Source: Venturia oleaginea
Taxonomy: Eukaryota > Ascomycota > Dothideomycetes > Venturiales > Venturiaceae
DNA length: 64,000 bases
Reading direction: 5' to 3'
NCBI GenBank assembly: GCA_013176395.1
Contig: JABMLP010000010.1
Span: forward strand, 1,612,001-1,676,000
Shown: positions 1-10,555 of the stretch, one piece after another
Layout: every line of letters starts with the position of its first letter
How positions within the stretch are numbered: the stretch's first letter is position 1
Made by a program: the position numbers and the translations under genes
Notes under the pieces: model-generated
Seen by the model: only the letters and a program-made list of their open reading frames with translations
Databases searched by the model: none
Told to the model about the DNA's origin: nothing

Positions 1-150
1 ACAGACACCAATTCAAAATTGTACAGAAAAGCGAAGCACCCACTCTCTCAAACCCAAAACGCCTTGCCCTTGAACAAAAGTGCTCAGTATGCCCCGATTT
101 TCCTACTCCAATACCATACGCCCAGAACAAAGCTTCAAGCGTACACCCCA

Positions 151-1461
151 TCAAGGCAACCTGATCCTGAGCGCCGGATGAACCTCACTCGGCGGCCTGC
201 CAGGAAGCGCAGAAACGACATAACTAACCCCATCATCACTTACATAACTAGGCGGCCTTACTTGCTGCGTCCTTGGTGCACTCGGCCCCTCCTGACTTTG
301 GGGAGTTTGATGACTCCCCCACTCTGCTTGTCGGTCATATCCAAGGGCTGGGGATCCAAAGTTCGATACAAGTGCAACGCTATCTTGAGAAAGTCTGTTT
401 TGCCTTCTTGTGTTTTCGGCTTCGGTGGCATCGCGGACGCGTTGCCAATGGAGGAGGTTTGGGTCGATGCGCTTCAAAGTCAAGGTTAGTGGGGTGTTTT
501 TGGGTGGAATGGCAAGGAAGAATCTACTTACGACGCTTTCCCGCCATAAACCGTAAGCTGGAGGTGGCAGCTTGATCGCCTCCAACTTTTCCTCGTGCAA
601 CACTCCCTCTCCGTCTAATGCTGCGAATTCATCGTCGCGTGCCAATTGCACTGGGATAGGTCTGTTGGGTTTGAAGCCTTCGGGTCCAGCGGTGCTTGGG
701 ATGCGATTATGGCGACTTGATTCGTAGGATGGGCGATTGCCTTTACGACACATGATCCAGAGACGGATGGCTGAGTGTATGAAGAAGGCGACTGTACCTA
801 TGAGAGCGAGAATAAATAGAATATGAAGTTCTTGTGGGATGGAGTTACGCATTGTTAAGTTGAGAGTAAGGTCTATGACAGCAGTTAGGAACATGTTCTC
901 GAAGTATAAAGAACGGCTTGTCCTACAAATGGTGCCAATGCAAGCGAGGAATAGTCCGGAGATCAAAACAGCCATGAACTTCATCCTTGTATATCCATGC
1001 GCAAGAGACTTGAGAGTAATGCTGCCACTCCGTCTTCCACCCTCATGCACCCAAGCAGCTGGCCTCCGTCTTCTTCTCCGTCTCTTTCTCTGACCTCTTG
1101 GATAACGTGTTGCGGCGGCCTCGAGATCCCGTTGTGGTGCATCCACTGGAAAAAAGGCATTATCTGCTGGATGTCGAAACACTGGCGAAGCTATGGGTGC
1201 TGGTACTCGCGGTGTCCTTGACCACTCACTCGGTTGAGTCGCAGGCGAGTATGTCATACCTGGGACATGATGATTGAGGGCAGGACTCGGAGGGCTTGTC
1301 AAGAATGTTGCACTCGTCGGCGTTGGTTCTCGTACTTGACCAAAGAGCTCTCGTGGTGAAGGTGCCGGTCGTGATCGATCTGGCAGTGGGGTCCTTTCGT
1401 ACACCGAACTAGCGGCTTGCGTTTCCGACTCGAATAGCATTGATCTGACGCTGTGTTGCAT
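151..1461 (-). CDS. Hypothetical multi-pass membrane protein
   Basis: Two exons are inferred, 1461-532 and 471-151, giving about 416 aa. The 60-nt intron (531-472) has a GTAAGT donor and a CTAAC branch site; because its length is a multiple of three the frame stays open even if it is retained. The N-terminal third is low-complexity and rich in Ser, Pro and Arg, with a run of nine basic residues. Two or three hydrophobic stretches follow (around FMAVLISGLFLACIGTI and ILFILALIGTVAFFIHSAI), then a disordered, Pro-rich cytosolic-looking tail. The open frame extends upstream to about 1569 but without an ATG, so the first ATG at 1461 is used; an upstream exon is possible. I do not recognise the family. 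Function unknown. Confidence 0.6.
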   Translation of the reverse strand: MQHSVRSMLFESETQAASSVYERTPLPDRSRPAPSPRELFGQVREPTPTSATFLTSPPSPALNHHVPGMTYSPATQPSEWSRTPRVPAPIASPVFRHPADNAFFPVDAPQRDLEAAATRYPRGQRKRRRRRRRPAAWVHEGGRRSGSITLKSLAHGYTRMKFMAVLISGLFLACIGTICRTSRSLYFENMFLTAVIDLTLNLTMRNSIPQELHILFILALIGTVAFFIHSAIRLWIMCRKGNRPSYESSRHNRIPSTAGPEGFKPNRPIPVQLARDDEFAALDGEGVLHEEKLEAIKLPPPAYGLWRESVVSRFFLAIPPKNTPLTLTLKRIDPNLLHWQRVRDATEAENTRRQNRLSQDSVALVSNFGSPALGYDRQAEWGSHQTPQSQEGPSAPRTQQVRPPSYVSDDGVSYVVSALPGRPPSEVHPALRIRLP

Positions 1462-2736
1462 TGTCGTAACGCGATGGACGTGAGCTCCCTCTGAGAAAAG
1501 AGATGTGAGAAACTCTGGGAAAGGCGGTATATGAGTAACGCTTTGTTGCAATGTTTTCTTTCCTTCCACAACGCGGGGAGTGTCTACTTTGTGTCCCGGC
1601 TCGGACGTGGTTCGCGATCTAAGAGCGAATGGATGGTACTAGGTTCAATGTTGACTTGTTCCGTGCAGCATGCCGGCGACGGGGTTGAGCTCCCCCAGTC
1701 GATTTCCAGCGTGAGTACGGTATCGAAAAAGAAGTATGATTCTAGAAAGCATCCAATACCATGAACCCGTCTCTTGCAGAACGCTCGTAGCCAATGGAAC
1801 TGTGTCGTTGAAGGAGGCCGAGGGAAAGTGGTGCAGAAAGAGTGGAAGACAATGGAAAGGTGTTGTTTGACTGGTGATAGATAGGATGTGAAGCAAGTGA
1901 CGGAAGACGAACGTGAGCGAACCAAAGGAAGGGACGGCAGTTTCGATGCTACATCATTGGGCATCCAGGAGGCAGAAAGAGCGACATCTAGGACAAACAG
2001 CGAATCAAACTCTCACGTCAGAGGCATACCGCCATTAGTACTGAAGCCATGCGCAGGAAACGCGATGCATGATTCTGCCTTCATTTGGGAGGGAGAGTCA
2101 CGAATTAAAAACTCGGATGGAGGTGGATCTGAAACAAGGCCGTCTCAAATGAAACTCCAAGAGAAAAGCCGACGGAGCTCCATGCACGATAAGATAGAGA
2201 GCGAGAGCCTCACCATGAAGAAAGATCCGAGGCAAGCACAGTATTGGCGAACAATGCTGTTGAACTGGAATACTTGCTCGTTTTTGCACTCGCCGTACAC
2301 ATGCAATTATCAATACAGCTTCTTGCACGCGATGCGGGTGCAAGCTTGGCCATCGCCTTGATGACCCGAAGGACAGAACAAGTGCCAGTTGGCAATAGGT
2401 ACATGTAATGCAAAGGCTTAGTCCTTGGTACGGTACACCTCCAGCTATTTTGACATGTCAACCGTGTCTACTGTCTACCGGTATCCTTTGACATTCCCGC
2501 ATTGACAGGAAATCAATCTCTCATCATTTCAATCTAATAGATTGAGCATTATCCGAAGCCTCAATTTCTGTAAACCCTCGATACCCCAGAAAACTGCGCG
2601 CGCACTCCCTGTGCCCAACACTGCGCATGGACTATCGCCCCAAATACTCGTTCCGCAACGTCCTTTTGTGTGGCAAACAGCATGAGTATCATCCCGTCCA
2701 ATCAAACGCCTTCCTGAATGACAATTTGTCGCATGA
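1462..2736. other. Intergenic, no supported gene
   Basis: About 1.3 kb between two minus-strand genes. It contains only short overlapping open frames without splice logic or recognisable motifs. The part next to 1461 probably holds the promoter and 5' UTR of the membrane-protein gene, and the part next to 2737 the 3' UTR of the WD40 gene. Confidence 0.5.
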
Positions 2737-4423
2737 CTATTTGCCTAATTCGCCTAGAAGCACCATTCTGTCCGAAGACCCGGAAACAACTGTTGACACC
2801 GATCTGTTAGCCGATTGAAATCTTTTCAGGACAAAACTCGACGGCATGGCGACATTCATAGTGCAGCTTAAGAACCGTGAGACTCCTGCTCCTGCATGAC
2901 GTTTCGGGACTATTGAACTCCTGGCTGCATACAGAGGACCACAGACATGGCAGTGAAATTCATCGGATTCTGGCGCCCCCGTGATCAATGGCGCGCTCAG
3001 CCTTGAACTCGCCTTTCTTCTGCGTCTCTCGAAAATGGTCATAAATTGGGTCGAAATGGCGCGAAGTGTTCGTTTCAAAGAACCGCAAAACCATAGCAAA
3101 ACCAACGCCAAAAAGATGAAAATGGATGTAGCACTTACTGATTTGTTCTCCTCCCGGATGGAAGCGGACATCATTGACTGCGCCCTTGTGTCCTGGAAGC
3201 TTGTTCAGCAGTTTACCAGTAGCCACGTCCCAGACGGCAACGTTTCTGTCTCCACCACCTGCCGCAATTTTTTTACCTGTTGGATCCCAACTTGCTCGGA
3301 AAAGATTCTTCTCGAATCCGGTCGGAGCGCCATCATATGTTCGGACAGCGCGGTCTGCTGGAGCGAAGGGTCGTATATCCCAAGTTCGGACTGTCGAGTC
3401 GTGTGCGTTTGAAAGAAGGTATTGAGAGTCTGGGGACACTTGTAAGGACGTGATCGTGTCGGTATGTCCCATTAGGGCGTATGCCACGGCCTTCTTCCGC
3501 ATATCCCACACCTTGATATCGTTATCAATACCACCGCTATAGATCTCGTTACCAGCTTCCGCAAGTGCCACAGCTGTAACTGGAAATTCCGTCTCGATAA
3601 AGTCAATGGCTTCCTTTTGTCGTGGATCCCATATCTAAAAGCATCCATTAGCACTCAAATTCGTGTGTCCCGTAATTGAACCGACTCACTCCTATGTAGC
3701 CGTCATCAGAAGCAGACACTAGAAGCTCTTCTCCTCGCTTGCTGACGTCCATGCAATTGATCACCTCAGTGTGTCCAAGATGTTTGCGTATCCTGGTGCC
3801 AGTGTCTAGATCCCAGCTCGCCAGCGTTTGGTCTGCAGAGGCTGAGTAGATGACCTTTGAATCGCGAGACCATTGTAGATCGAGAATGGCTCCCTTATGC
3901 CCTCCTCCTGGAAGTACTCCGAAGTTCTCGCATGCGCCGTATGTTCGCCAAAGAACTACTAGAAATTAGCCTGATATCATTCAACTCTTCGAGGAGGAGG
4001 CAAACATATGCTACGGTCCATGGAGCCAGAGACAATGAATTGACCGGTTGGATCGAATCTGGTTGCGAAAACCTCGCCATTGTGGCCTGGGAAATCGTCA
4101 GTACAATCCTGGCCTATGGACATGATTTATTGCCTACCCGTCAACTCCATCACTGGCGACTGCAATCCACTTGTACGCGGCACCTATCCATACCACCATA
4201 ATCAGCCATCTCGTGCCTTTTGAACGTAGCTTTAGCGCCATGCTGTATATAATGTAGAAGAGCAACTGGTGGGGTGACATACGCTTTGTATCAGGGCTCC
4301 ATTCTGCGCCGTGCCATTGACTACAGCGACAGAATGACCATTATTGAGGTTTGCATCCGATTTCTGCCTTTTCACCAATTGTGCTGAGCTAAATGACCCC
4401 GAGGTTCCTCGTTTTTCGGACAT
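2737..4423 (-). CDS. spf38: U5 snRNP 40 kDa WD40 protein (SNRNP40/Spf38)
   Basis: This is a WD40 beta-propeller of the U5 snRNP that associates with Prp8 in the spliceosome. Six exons are inferred: 4423-4283, 4183-4138, 4086-4006, 3955-3690, 3634-3139 and 2789-2737, giving 360 aa, close to the human family member. The N terminus is a short basic tail (MSEKRGTSGSF, QLVKRQK), followed by repeats with GH...WD spacing such as GHNGEVFATRFDP, SASADQTLASWD and LGHTEVINCMD. The protein ends in SGSSDRMVLLGELGK. The intron between 4006 and 3955 uses a weak GTTTGC donor. The last intron is unusually long (349 nt) and partly open in frame, so retention would give a different C terminus. The family assignment rests on strong overall similarity to the fungal orthologue as I know it. 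Confidence 0.93.
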
Positions 4424-4755
4424 AGTGATGCGGAGGAGCTGTTTGGTCCTCGAGGACTTCGGGGAGGCAAGCAGAGGTCGCGCACTTTCTGGGGGAATCT
4501 GTCGGTACTTGGTGGTATGGGGGATGCAGGTAGACGGAAGTTGACTGCAGGTGGGCGTGATGTTTTTGATGTTTGTTTGGTGTAATGCGATGTGAACTTT
4601 TTCTTGGCTGGCGCTGGGGAACTTGAGAACTAGATACTGATTAGGTCCGCCATCTATACTTCGTAGTTCTCACCCTTATATCAACGACAGCTACAACTAA
4701 ATCTGCCACCAACGGCCTTGAACTTTTCCTATTTAAATTCAACCCAGTCTCGAGA

Positions 4756-5544
4756 ATGTCTGCAGCCAAGTCAGCGCGTATCGGAGAAGAGTGAGAGTAT
4801 TCTTTAGATGCATGTGTACAGCCAGCTGATGCGAATACAGAATATGGAAGTAAGCATACCAATGCCGCTATTCTACTGCTTTACGCAAACTTATCCTTCC
4901 TAGGACAAGAGTGGATAAAGTCAATGCCGAACTCGTCACGCTGACATACGGAACTATCGTCGCGCAACTATGCAAGGACTTCGAAGGGGATTACCTAGAG
5001 GTGAATAGACAGCTGGACAAGATGGGCTACAACATCGGCATGCGATTAGTGGAGGATTTCTTGGCCAAGGCGAATAGCCCGACATGCGCCAATTTCAGAG
5101 AAACTGCAGAGACCATATCCAAGGTGGGTTTGGGCCAGAATTCGATAAGCGGGACATTTCATTGATTGTGAGTCCCGCAGATTGGATTCAAGATCTTTTT
5201 GAACGTCACACCTACAGTCACCAACTGGACTAGCGACAACAAACAATTCTCTTTGATCTTCGAAGACAACCCTCTCGCGGACTTTGTGGAGCTGCCTGAT
5301 GATGGACGAGCACAGGACGAACTCTGGTACTCAAATATATTATGCGGCGTTTTGAGAGGCGCACTCGAGATGGTGAGTCCTTCAAATCGACTTGTTCAAA
5401 TAGTTCTAACAAATATGATCGAAGGTTTCGATGCAGGTAGAGGCACATTTCATAAGCGACATACTTCGAGGTAACGAAACGACCGAGATGAGAATATCAC
5501 TGATACGATTCATCGATGATGAAATGCCACCGGATGATGAGTAG
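4756..5544 (+). CDS. bet3: TRAPP complex subunit Bet3/TRAPPC3
   Basis: A core subunit of the TRAPP complexes, which tether ER-derived vesicles at the Golgi and act as a Ypt1/Rab exchange factor. Exons: 4756-4790, 4841-4849, 4904-5123, 5181-5372 and 5425-5544, giving 191 aa, about the length of yeast Bet3. Family blocks are visible: ELVTLTYGTIVAQLCKDFE, MGYNIGMRLVEDFLAK, FKIFLNVTPTVTNW, NPLADFVELP and LWYSNILCGVLRGALEM. The Cys in SPTCANF aligns with the Cys that binds palmitate in mammalian Bet3. The second exon is only 9 nt (4841-4849). It supplies the middle of EEIWKTR, which matches the GEEIWK of yeast Bet3, and the exon before it stops in the middle of a codon. Without the microexon the frame stays open but the conserved three residues are lost. 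Confidence 0.95.
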
Positions 5545-6542
5545 AAATTCTCGAAGCTCCATGACGGAGCATTCGAGGATTTTGCGTATTGAGAGTTATG
5601 CCTTCCAACCATTACATGGTGCCTTTCCACGACCACATTTAATTTGCGTGGCAGCAATAGAATGTTTGGTATCTCAATAGTTGGACCATCATCCGGCACG
5701 GCAAACTTCCCGAAGGCTGGATTGTACAGTCCAGTGTACCAATTTGACAGCGAAAGGCGAGAAGTTTCCAGGCAAAGTTGTTTTTGAGATTGCCATAAAC
5801 TTCGGTATCAGGTATCACATGCTGAACTTTGAGGGCCTTTGTGCCTTTTTGAAGACTTTCGGACTACCATTTTCATGGCATCAACTGTCGTTCTTGCTCA
5901 GTTGCTTTGTTTTGCGGAGGTCTTCATGAGCGAGGACAGGTCGTCAAAGCCCGGACCTGAAACACCGCTACAAGACGACCTGAGCAACTGTGGGGGGAGT
6001 AGGTGATTCACAGTATCTGCACCATGCCAGCTCTGCCCTGGTTGAAGTTACTAAGTAGTAAACGGCCGGTCCGGTCACTAGTGAAGAAAGGAAGGGATGT
6101 CACGTGATAAAAATCAAGATCTCGGCCTACTTGACGAATGGATCGGTCTGTGGATAGCCGAGTTTTTAAGTTCGTACTTATTCTCCATGATTCGTACTGT
6201 TTGTGGCTGGCTTTGATAATAATTTCGTGCTCTGGGTGCATTGTGTCCGTCTCGTCCGAGACTATATCTGATTCTCCCTCCAACTCTCGGTGTCGGTCGC
6301 CGCCTCAATCCCAATTTCTACCCCATCGGACTACACTCGACACCCAATGTGACCCTTCCAGACGATCCGAAGACGTTGATACCTTCATTTCAAATATCCT
6401 AGTTTGTGCCACTATCGACTGCTTGCTCACGTCCCGTCGCAATCTCGCCGCGCCCAACATCGTCCACCTGCCTTCCGAACCCCAACTACACACCATCTCT
6501 CCACGCGACTCCACCTTAGGACGCGCTCCAGTCTGAGCCGCC
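5545..6542. other. Intergenic, promoter of som1
   Basis: About 1 kb between bet3 and som1, both on the plus strand. No open frame here has family motifs. The last 300 nt are pyrimidine- and CCxxC-rich, as is common for the long 5' leaders of fungal regulatory genes, so this is probably promoter and 5' UTR of som1. Confidence 0.5.
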
Positions 6543-8952
6543 ATGAATGCTCCTGGTGGCAGTATGGTCACGATGAACATCAACACCGGTCAAGGAGGGC
6601 CCGTTGGCTCTGCGACCATGATCAACCAAGTCTCCGCCCGCCAGCGCGCAGACGATATCTCCGAGAAACGGCTTAATACATATATTTTTGATTACCTTTG
6701 TCGAGGTCATCACTACGAGCTCGCTCGCACTTTCGCTGATAACCTTGATATCATATCAACCAATGTCAAGCCCAGGACCAATGGCGTCGACGACTCAATG
6801 GACACCGACATCAAAGAAGACCCAAAGCGACCTGATGGCCTGCCCTATCCCGACATACCAACCCATCCTTCCGAACATGCTTTTCTATATGACTGGTGGT
6901 GTCAGTTTTGGGACATTTTTGGAGCAGCTCGCAACAAAAACACGCCTAGTGGCACGGGTCCTGCCGAGCAATACTTACAGCATAACATGGTGAGTACTCT
7001 AATCATAGTAGTAGACTATGGAACGCATGACTAACTGCTTCATACTCTAGACCCAGACCAAACTTCGTCAACTACAGCAGAACCAACTACTGAACCAGTC
7101 GGGAGGAAACAGTATGCTGCGCATGCAGCAGATGGGAATGGGGATGCCACCCAATGGACTGAACAATCTGCAAAAGGCCGCTTTTCAGAATCGACCTGGG
7201 TGTGTTCTCTTTCGTCACTGCCGTCTGGTGAAATTCACGCACTAATACTCCACAGGGTGCCCAGTGCTGCTATGATGCAACAGAAGATGTTGTCGCAGGG
7301 CAACATGCAACGAGACGGATCCATGGTTGAGAATAGACCACAGTCACCAAGCGCAATGGGAGGCAATGCGCCCTCGCCCTCAAAGCGACCGAGAACAGAT
7401 GACGGATCTTTCAATCCTGGGCCTGCTGGTCGCGGCCAACCTATGCAGGGACAACTAGGCACCATGAACGGAGGACCTAACGGTGCCATTATGCTTCAAC
7501 ATAGCATGCCTAGCGAGATGTCACAACAACAGATGAATGCGTTTGCCCAGAATGGTCAGCAGAAATTAGAGGTGAGTTGAGATTTGGTACAATTCTAGCA
7601 TTGGGAAAGACTAATTGTAGTGCGTAGGCAATGGGGCCAAACGGAGCAGCCCCAGGCCAAATGCCACATAACATAAACAACTTCCAAGGAATGGAGGGAC
7701 GAGATCAGATGCAAAATGGCCAGAACGGCGCAGCATCGCAAGGCAATCACGCTCTCCAGGATTACCAAATGCAGCTGATGCTTCTCGAGCAGCAGAATAA
7801 GAAGCGACTTTTGATGGCTCGCCAGGAACAGGATAATCTCAACCACGTACCGGGTAGTACGCCCGGCGGACAACCGGGCACGTTTGCTCAAAATATGTCG
7901 CCATCGGGAAGTCGGGCTGGTCCATCACCAAACCCCAATGACCAGGTAAGGAAAGTAGCAGGGACACCTAAGATGGGTCAGAATTTGCCAGGGTCACCAG
8001 CCATGCAAGGTGATATGCAGAACCGTGGAACGCCACCAGGGAATGGGTATCACGAAATGCCGGGTGTACTACAACACCCGCAGCAGCGAATGTTTAACCA
8101 AGCCCCAATGATGGGAGGCGGCCCGAGCTCGAATCCAGGCTTCAACAATATGCAGATGCCCAGCGGTCCAATGAATCCTCAGCAGATGGAGCAGTTACGT
8201 TTGAATGGAGGTCGGATGCCCAATGGTCAACCATGGCAAGCAAATGCCCAGCAGATGATGCAACAGGGCCCTCAGGGTCAAGGCACCCCACAGCAACGAA
8301 ATATGACAATGCCTCCACCTCCGGCGCCCAACAACCAGGAACAACAGAGGACTCAACCTTCGTCACCAGCACAAACTGCCGCACCCCCAACGCCAAATCA
8401 AACCACCAAAGCGAATCCCAAGGGGAAAAAGGAAGGAGCGGCGAAGAAGGTACGTCTTCATTCTTCTATGTACGGCAGCGCACTAACCACTATCCCCGCT
8501 AACAGCAGCCTCAGAAAGCTGCGACGAAGAAAGGCGCCGCCGCCTCAACGCCAGCCGAGAGCAACGACCCTCCTGCAACGCCAACGCCATCGACGCCGAT
8601 TACGCCCATGCATCAGCAGTCGTTTAATCCAAACGGCAAATCAAACGGGCAGCCGCCACAGGCTACTGCTCAACCTTCGCAGAACACAAACCACATAGAT
8701 GCTTCGTTTACAGATCTTGTTGGGCAGGATCCGGTTAGCTACTTCTCGTCGATTGATGTAATTATGACTGCTAACAAAGTAATCCAGAGCAATGGGTTCG
8801 CATTGGATTTCGCGGTTGACGGACCCGATGTTCTCGAGAATTTCGACTTTGACTCATTCCTGCACAACACAGACGACCAGAATGGGGGATTTAGCGGTAT
8901 CGACTTCATGTCAGGCTTTGGTAATGATGGCATCGAAGCTGGAGCTCAGTAG
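6543..8952 (+). CDS. som1: LisH-domain transcriptional regulator Som1/Flo8 type
   Basis: Nuclear regulator acting downstream of cAMP/PKA in morphogenesis and adhesion (Flo8 in yeasts, Som1 in Magnaporthe, SomA in Aspergillus). Exons: 6543-6989, 7051-7199, 7256-7571, 7628-8449 and 8506-8952, giving 726 aa. The LisH motif is near residues 35-65 (EKRLNTYIFDYLCRGHHYEL, then ARTF). It is followed by the conserved block with YDWWCQFWDIFGA. The centre is Gln/Met/Asn/Pro-rich and disordered, as usual for the family. The C terminus has the conserved acidic block containing FALDFAVDGPDVLENFDFDSF. Introns have good donors and branch sites (for example GACTAATTG before 7628). The ATG at 6543 is the first in frame with the LisH domain. 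Confidence 0.93.
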
Positions 8953-10057
8953 CAATTGTCTAACGCCTTGTAGACTCGTTACCTGAACAGCCTACATCGT
9001 GATTGTAAACGAGCACGTTTTCGATCATTTCATTTTTTCACAACAGCAGGCGGCGCGGGTCGCAGATGTGCGTCTATAGGTCAGGCGGCGCTATACATTG
9101 GGTAAACATCTCCTCATCGACATACTGTGGCATATAATTGCCCTGGACGGCGGAGAAGGCGTTTTTGGGGGCAGGTCAGATCAAGATCCTTCTTGGCTTT
9201 AAGATGGAAAAACCCCCTTCTATTTATGGATTTATGGGACTTACTAAACGAACTGGGTGGTGGAATACTAGTTTATTGTAGGAGTTGAAAGGCAAGTCAT
9301 CTATGCATGGCTGATCTATTGGCAGGATGTGGATGAAGCCTGCGCAGTCTGCATTTTGAGGAAAGAGGAGTAGAAGCTGTTTTTCTCTTACTGTCGTGGC
9401 TCCTGGAGTTTTTGCTTATAAAGACTGCGTCTTGGTTTCTTTAAGTTTCTTTTTTCCCTATATACCCTCTCACTTCATCGCCACAAATGAGTGAGACTCT
9501 CTACATTCGGACTCTTGTTGTATCCTGTTTATCTATTACGAACCGGCGAGGCTGGTGGGGGACTTCTGTATTCTTTGACTGGGCTTTTTTTTCACGTTGC
9601 TATTGGGAGGTTGCGTATGAGACAGAAAAATTTGAACGCGTTATTACCTCTGATATATGGTCCAAGTCAAGATCATCGTCTAGATATCGTATGTGACGAT
9701 GAGCCCCGCTCCGGATTGTATAATCTAAGCCCCCACAGCATATCACGCCAATCGAGGAACCACCCCTATCAGGGTGGCTATCAATGCCGTCAATTGGTCA
9801 CCTCAAAATCGCGATCAAAATCGCGATCAAAATCGATTTCTCATCACGACAATGACCGAAACAAATCCAAAGAACGATGTAGATTAAAGAGCGTAGTTAT
9901 CTGTATTGTTCCTCTCTTTTTCTCCTACTGGTCTCGACGTTGTTTGTTGATAAAATCGCGGAAGAAAGGCCAAAAGAGAGGTGAACTGTTGCCTGCGTTC
10001 ATGGCACACCAATAGCCACCCTTATTCCCCCGTCTTTTCAAACTTCTCTACGGTCTC
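8953..10057. other. Intergenic (3' UTR of som1, no gene)
   Basis: 1.1 kb, partly T-rich. A longer open stretch at 9491-10015 has no ATG at its start, and its Ser/Arg/Lys run comes only from a 12-bp tandem repeat, so I do not call it a gene. Confidence 0.5.
9803..9836. repeat. 12-bp tandem repeat, about 3 copies
   Basis: The unit AAAATCGCGATC is repeated nearly three times. Each unit carries the palindrome ATCGCGAT. Non-coding context. Confidence 0.85.
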
Positions 10058-10555
10058 TTAATTCGCTAGATTTTTGGCTTGCTCCTCCTTGGTCATTTTC
10101 TTGGGAAACACACCCTCTAATTCCGCCGTGACATCCGGTCTTGCGAAGAACTCGGTCAAGTCGTTTATTTCGCCGGAGCTGAGACCGCCTTTGGCGACTA
10201 CGTAGCAGACGAGGGACCCGTGGTTTTGGAATGCTGTTGTGCCTGGCGTGGTGCCGAGGGCGTCGGTATAGCCGTGCTTTTGGAGGAAGGTTTGGGTTCC
10301 GCTGGGGGAGGGGTCTTGGATGTATTCACTGGGAAATGTTAGTTTCGATGGATGGGGAGCAGTGCTAGCCAACCGTAGACGAGCAAGCTCCTCTTTGTCT
10401 AGTATCTCGCCATCGGTGGCATGATCGCCATATGCTCTGATGATTGCGTGGCCGAGCTGGCTGTGCGAGATCAGATAGTCCATGGACGGTCCGTGGTAGC
10501 TTGATTCTGGGTTGTTGTCCCTGTGAAGGGGGATTCGTTCTGCTGTGTCTACCAT
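10058..10555 (-). CDS. Hypothetical small protein
   Basis: Exons 10555-10374 and 10328-10058, giving 150 aa. The 45-nt intron (10373-10329) has a GTTGGC donor and an ACTAAC branch site 10 nt before CAG; its length keeps the frame, so an unspliced form of 165 aa is also possible. There is no signal peptide or membrane segment. The protein is soluble and mixed-charge with a Lys-rich end (KKMTKEEQAKNLAN). The ATG is preceded by a plausible promoter on the minus strand. I do not recognise the family. Confidence 0.6.
   Translation of the reverse strand: MVDTAERIPLHRDNNPESSYHGPSMDYLISHSQLGHAIIRAYGDHATDGEILDKEELARLRLASTAPHPSKLTFPSEYIQDPSPSGTQTFLQKHGYTDALGTTPGTTAFQNHGSLVCYVVAKGGLSSGEINDLTEFFARPDVTAELEGVFPKKMTKEEQAKNLAN

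Noticed and set aside
9491..10015. 174-aa plus-strand frame with SRSKSRSKS run
   Set aside because: Starts at GTG with no ATG, and the run is produced by a 12-bp tandem repeat.
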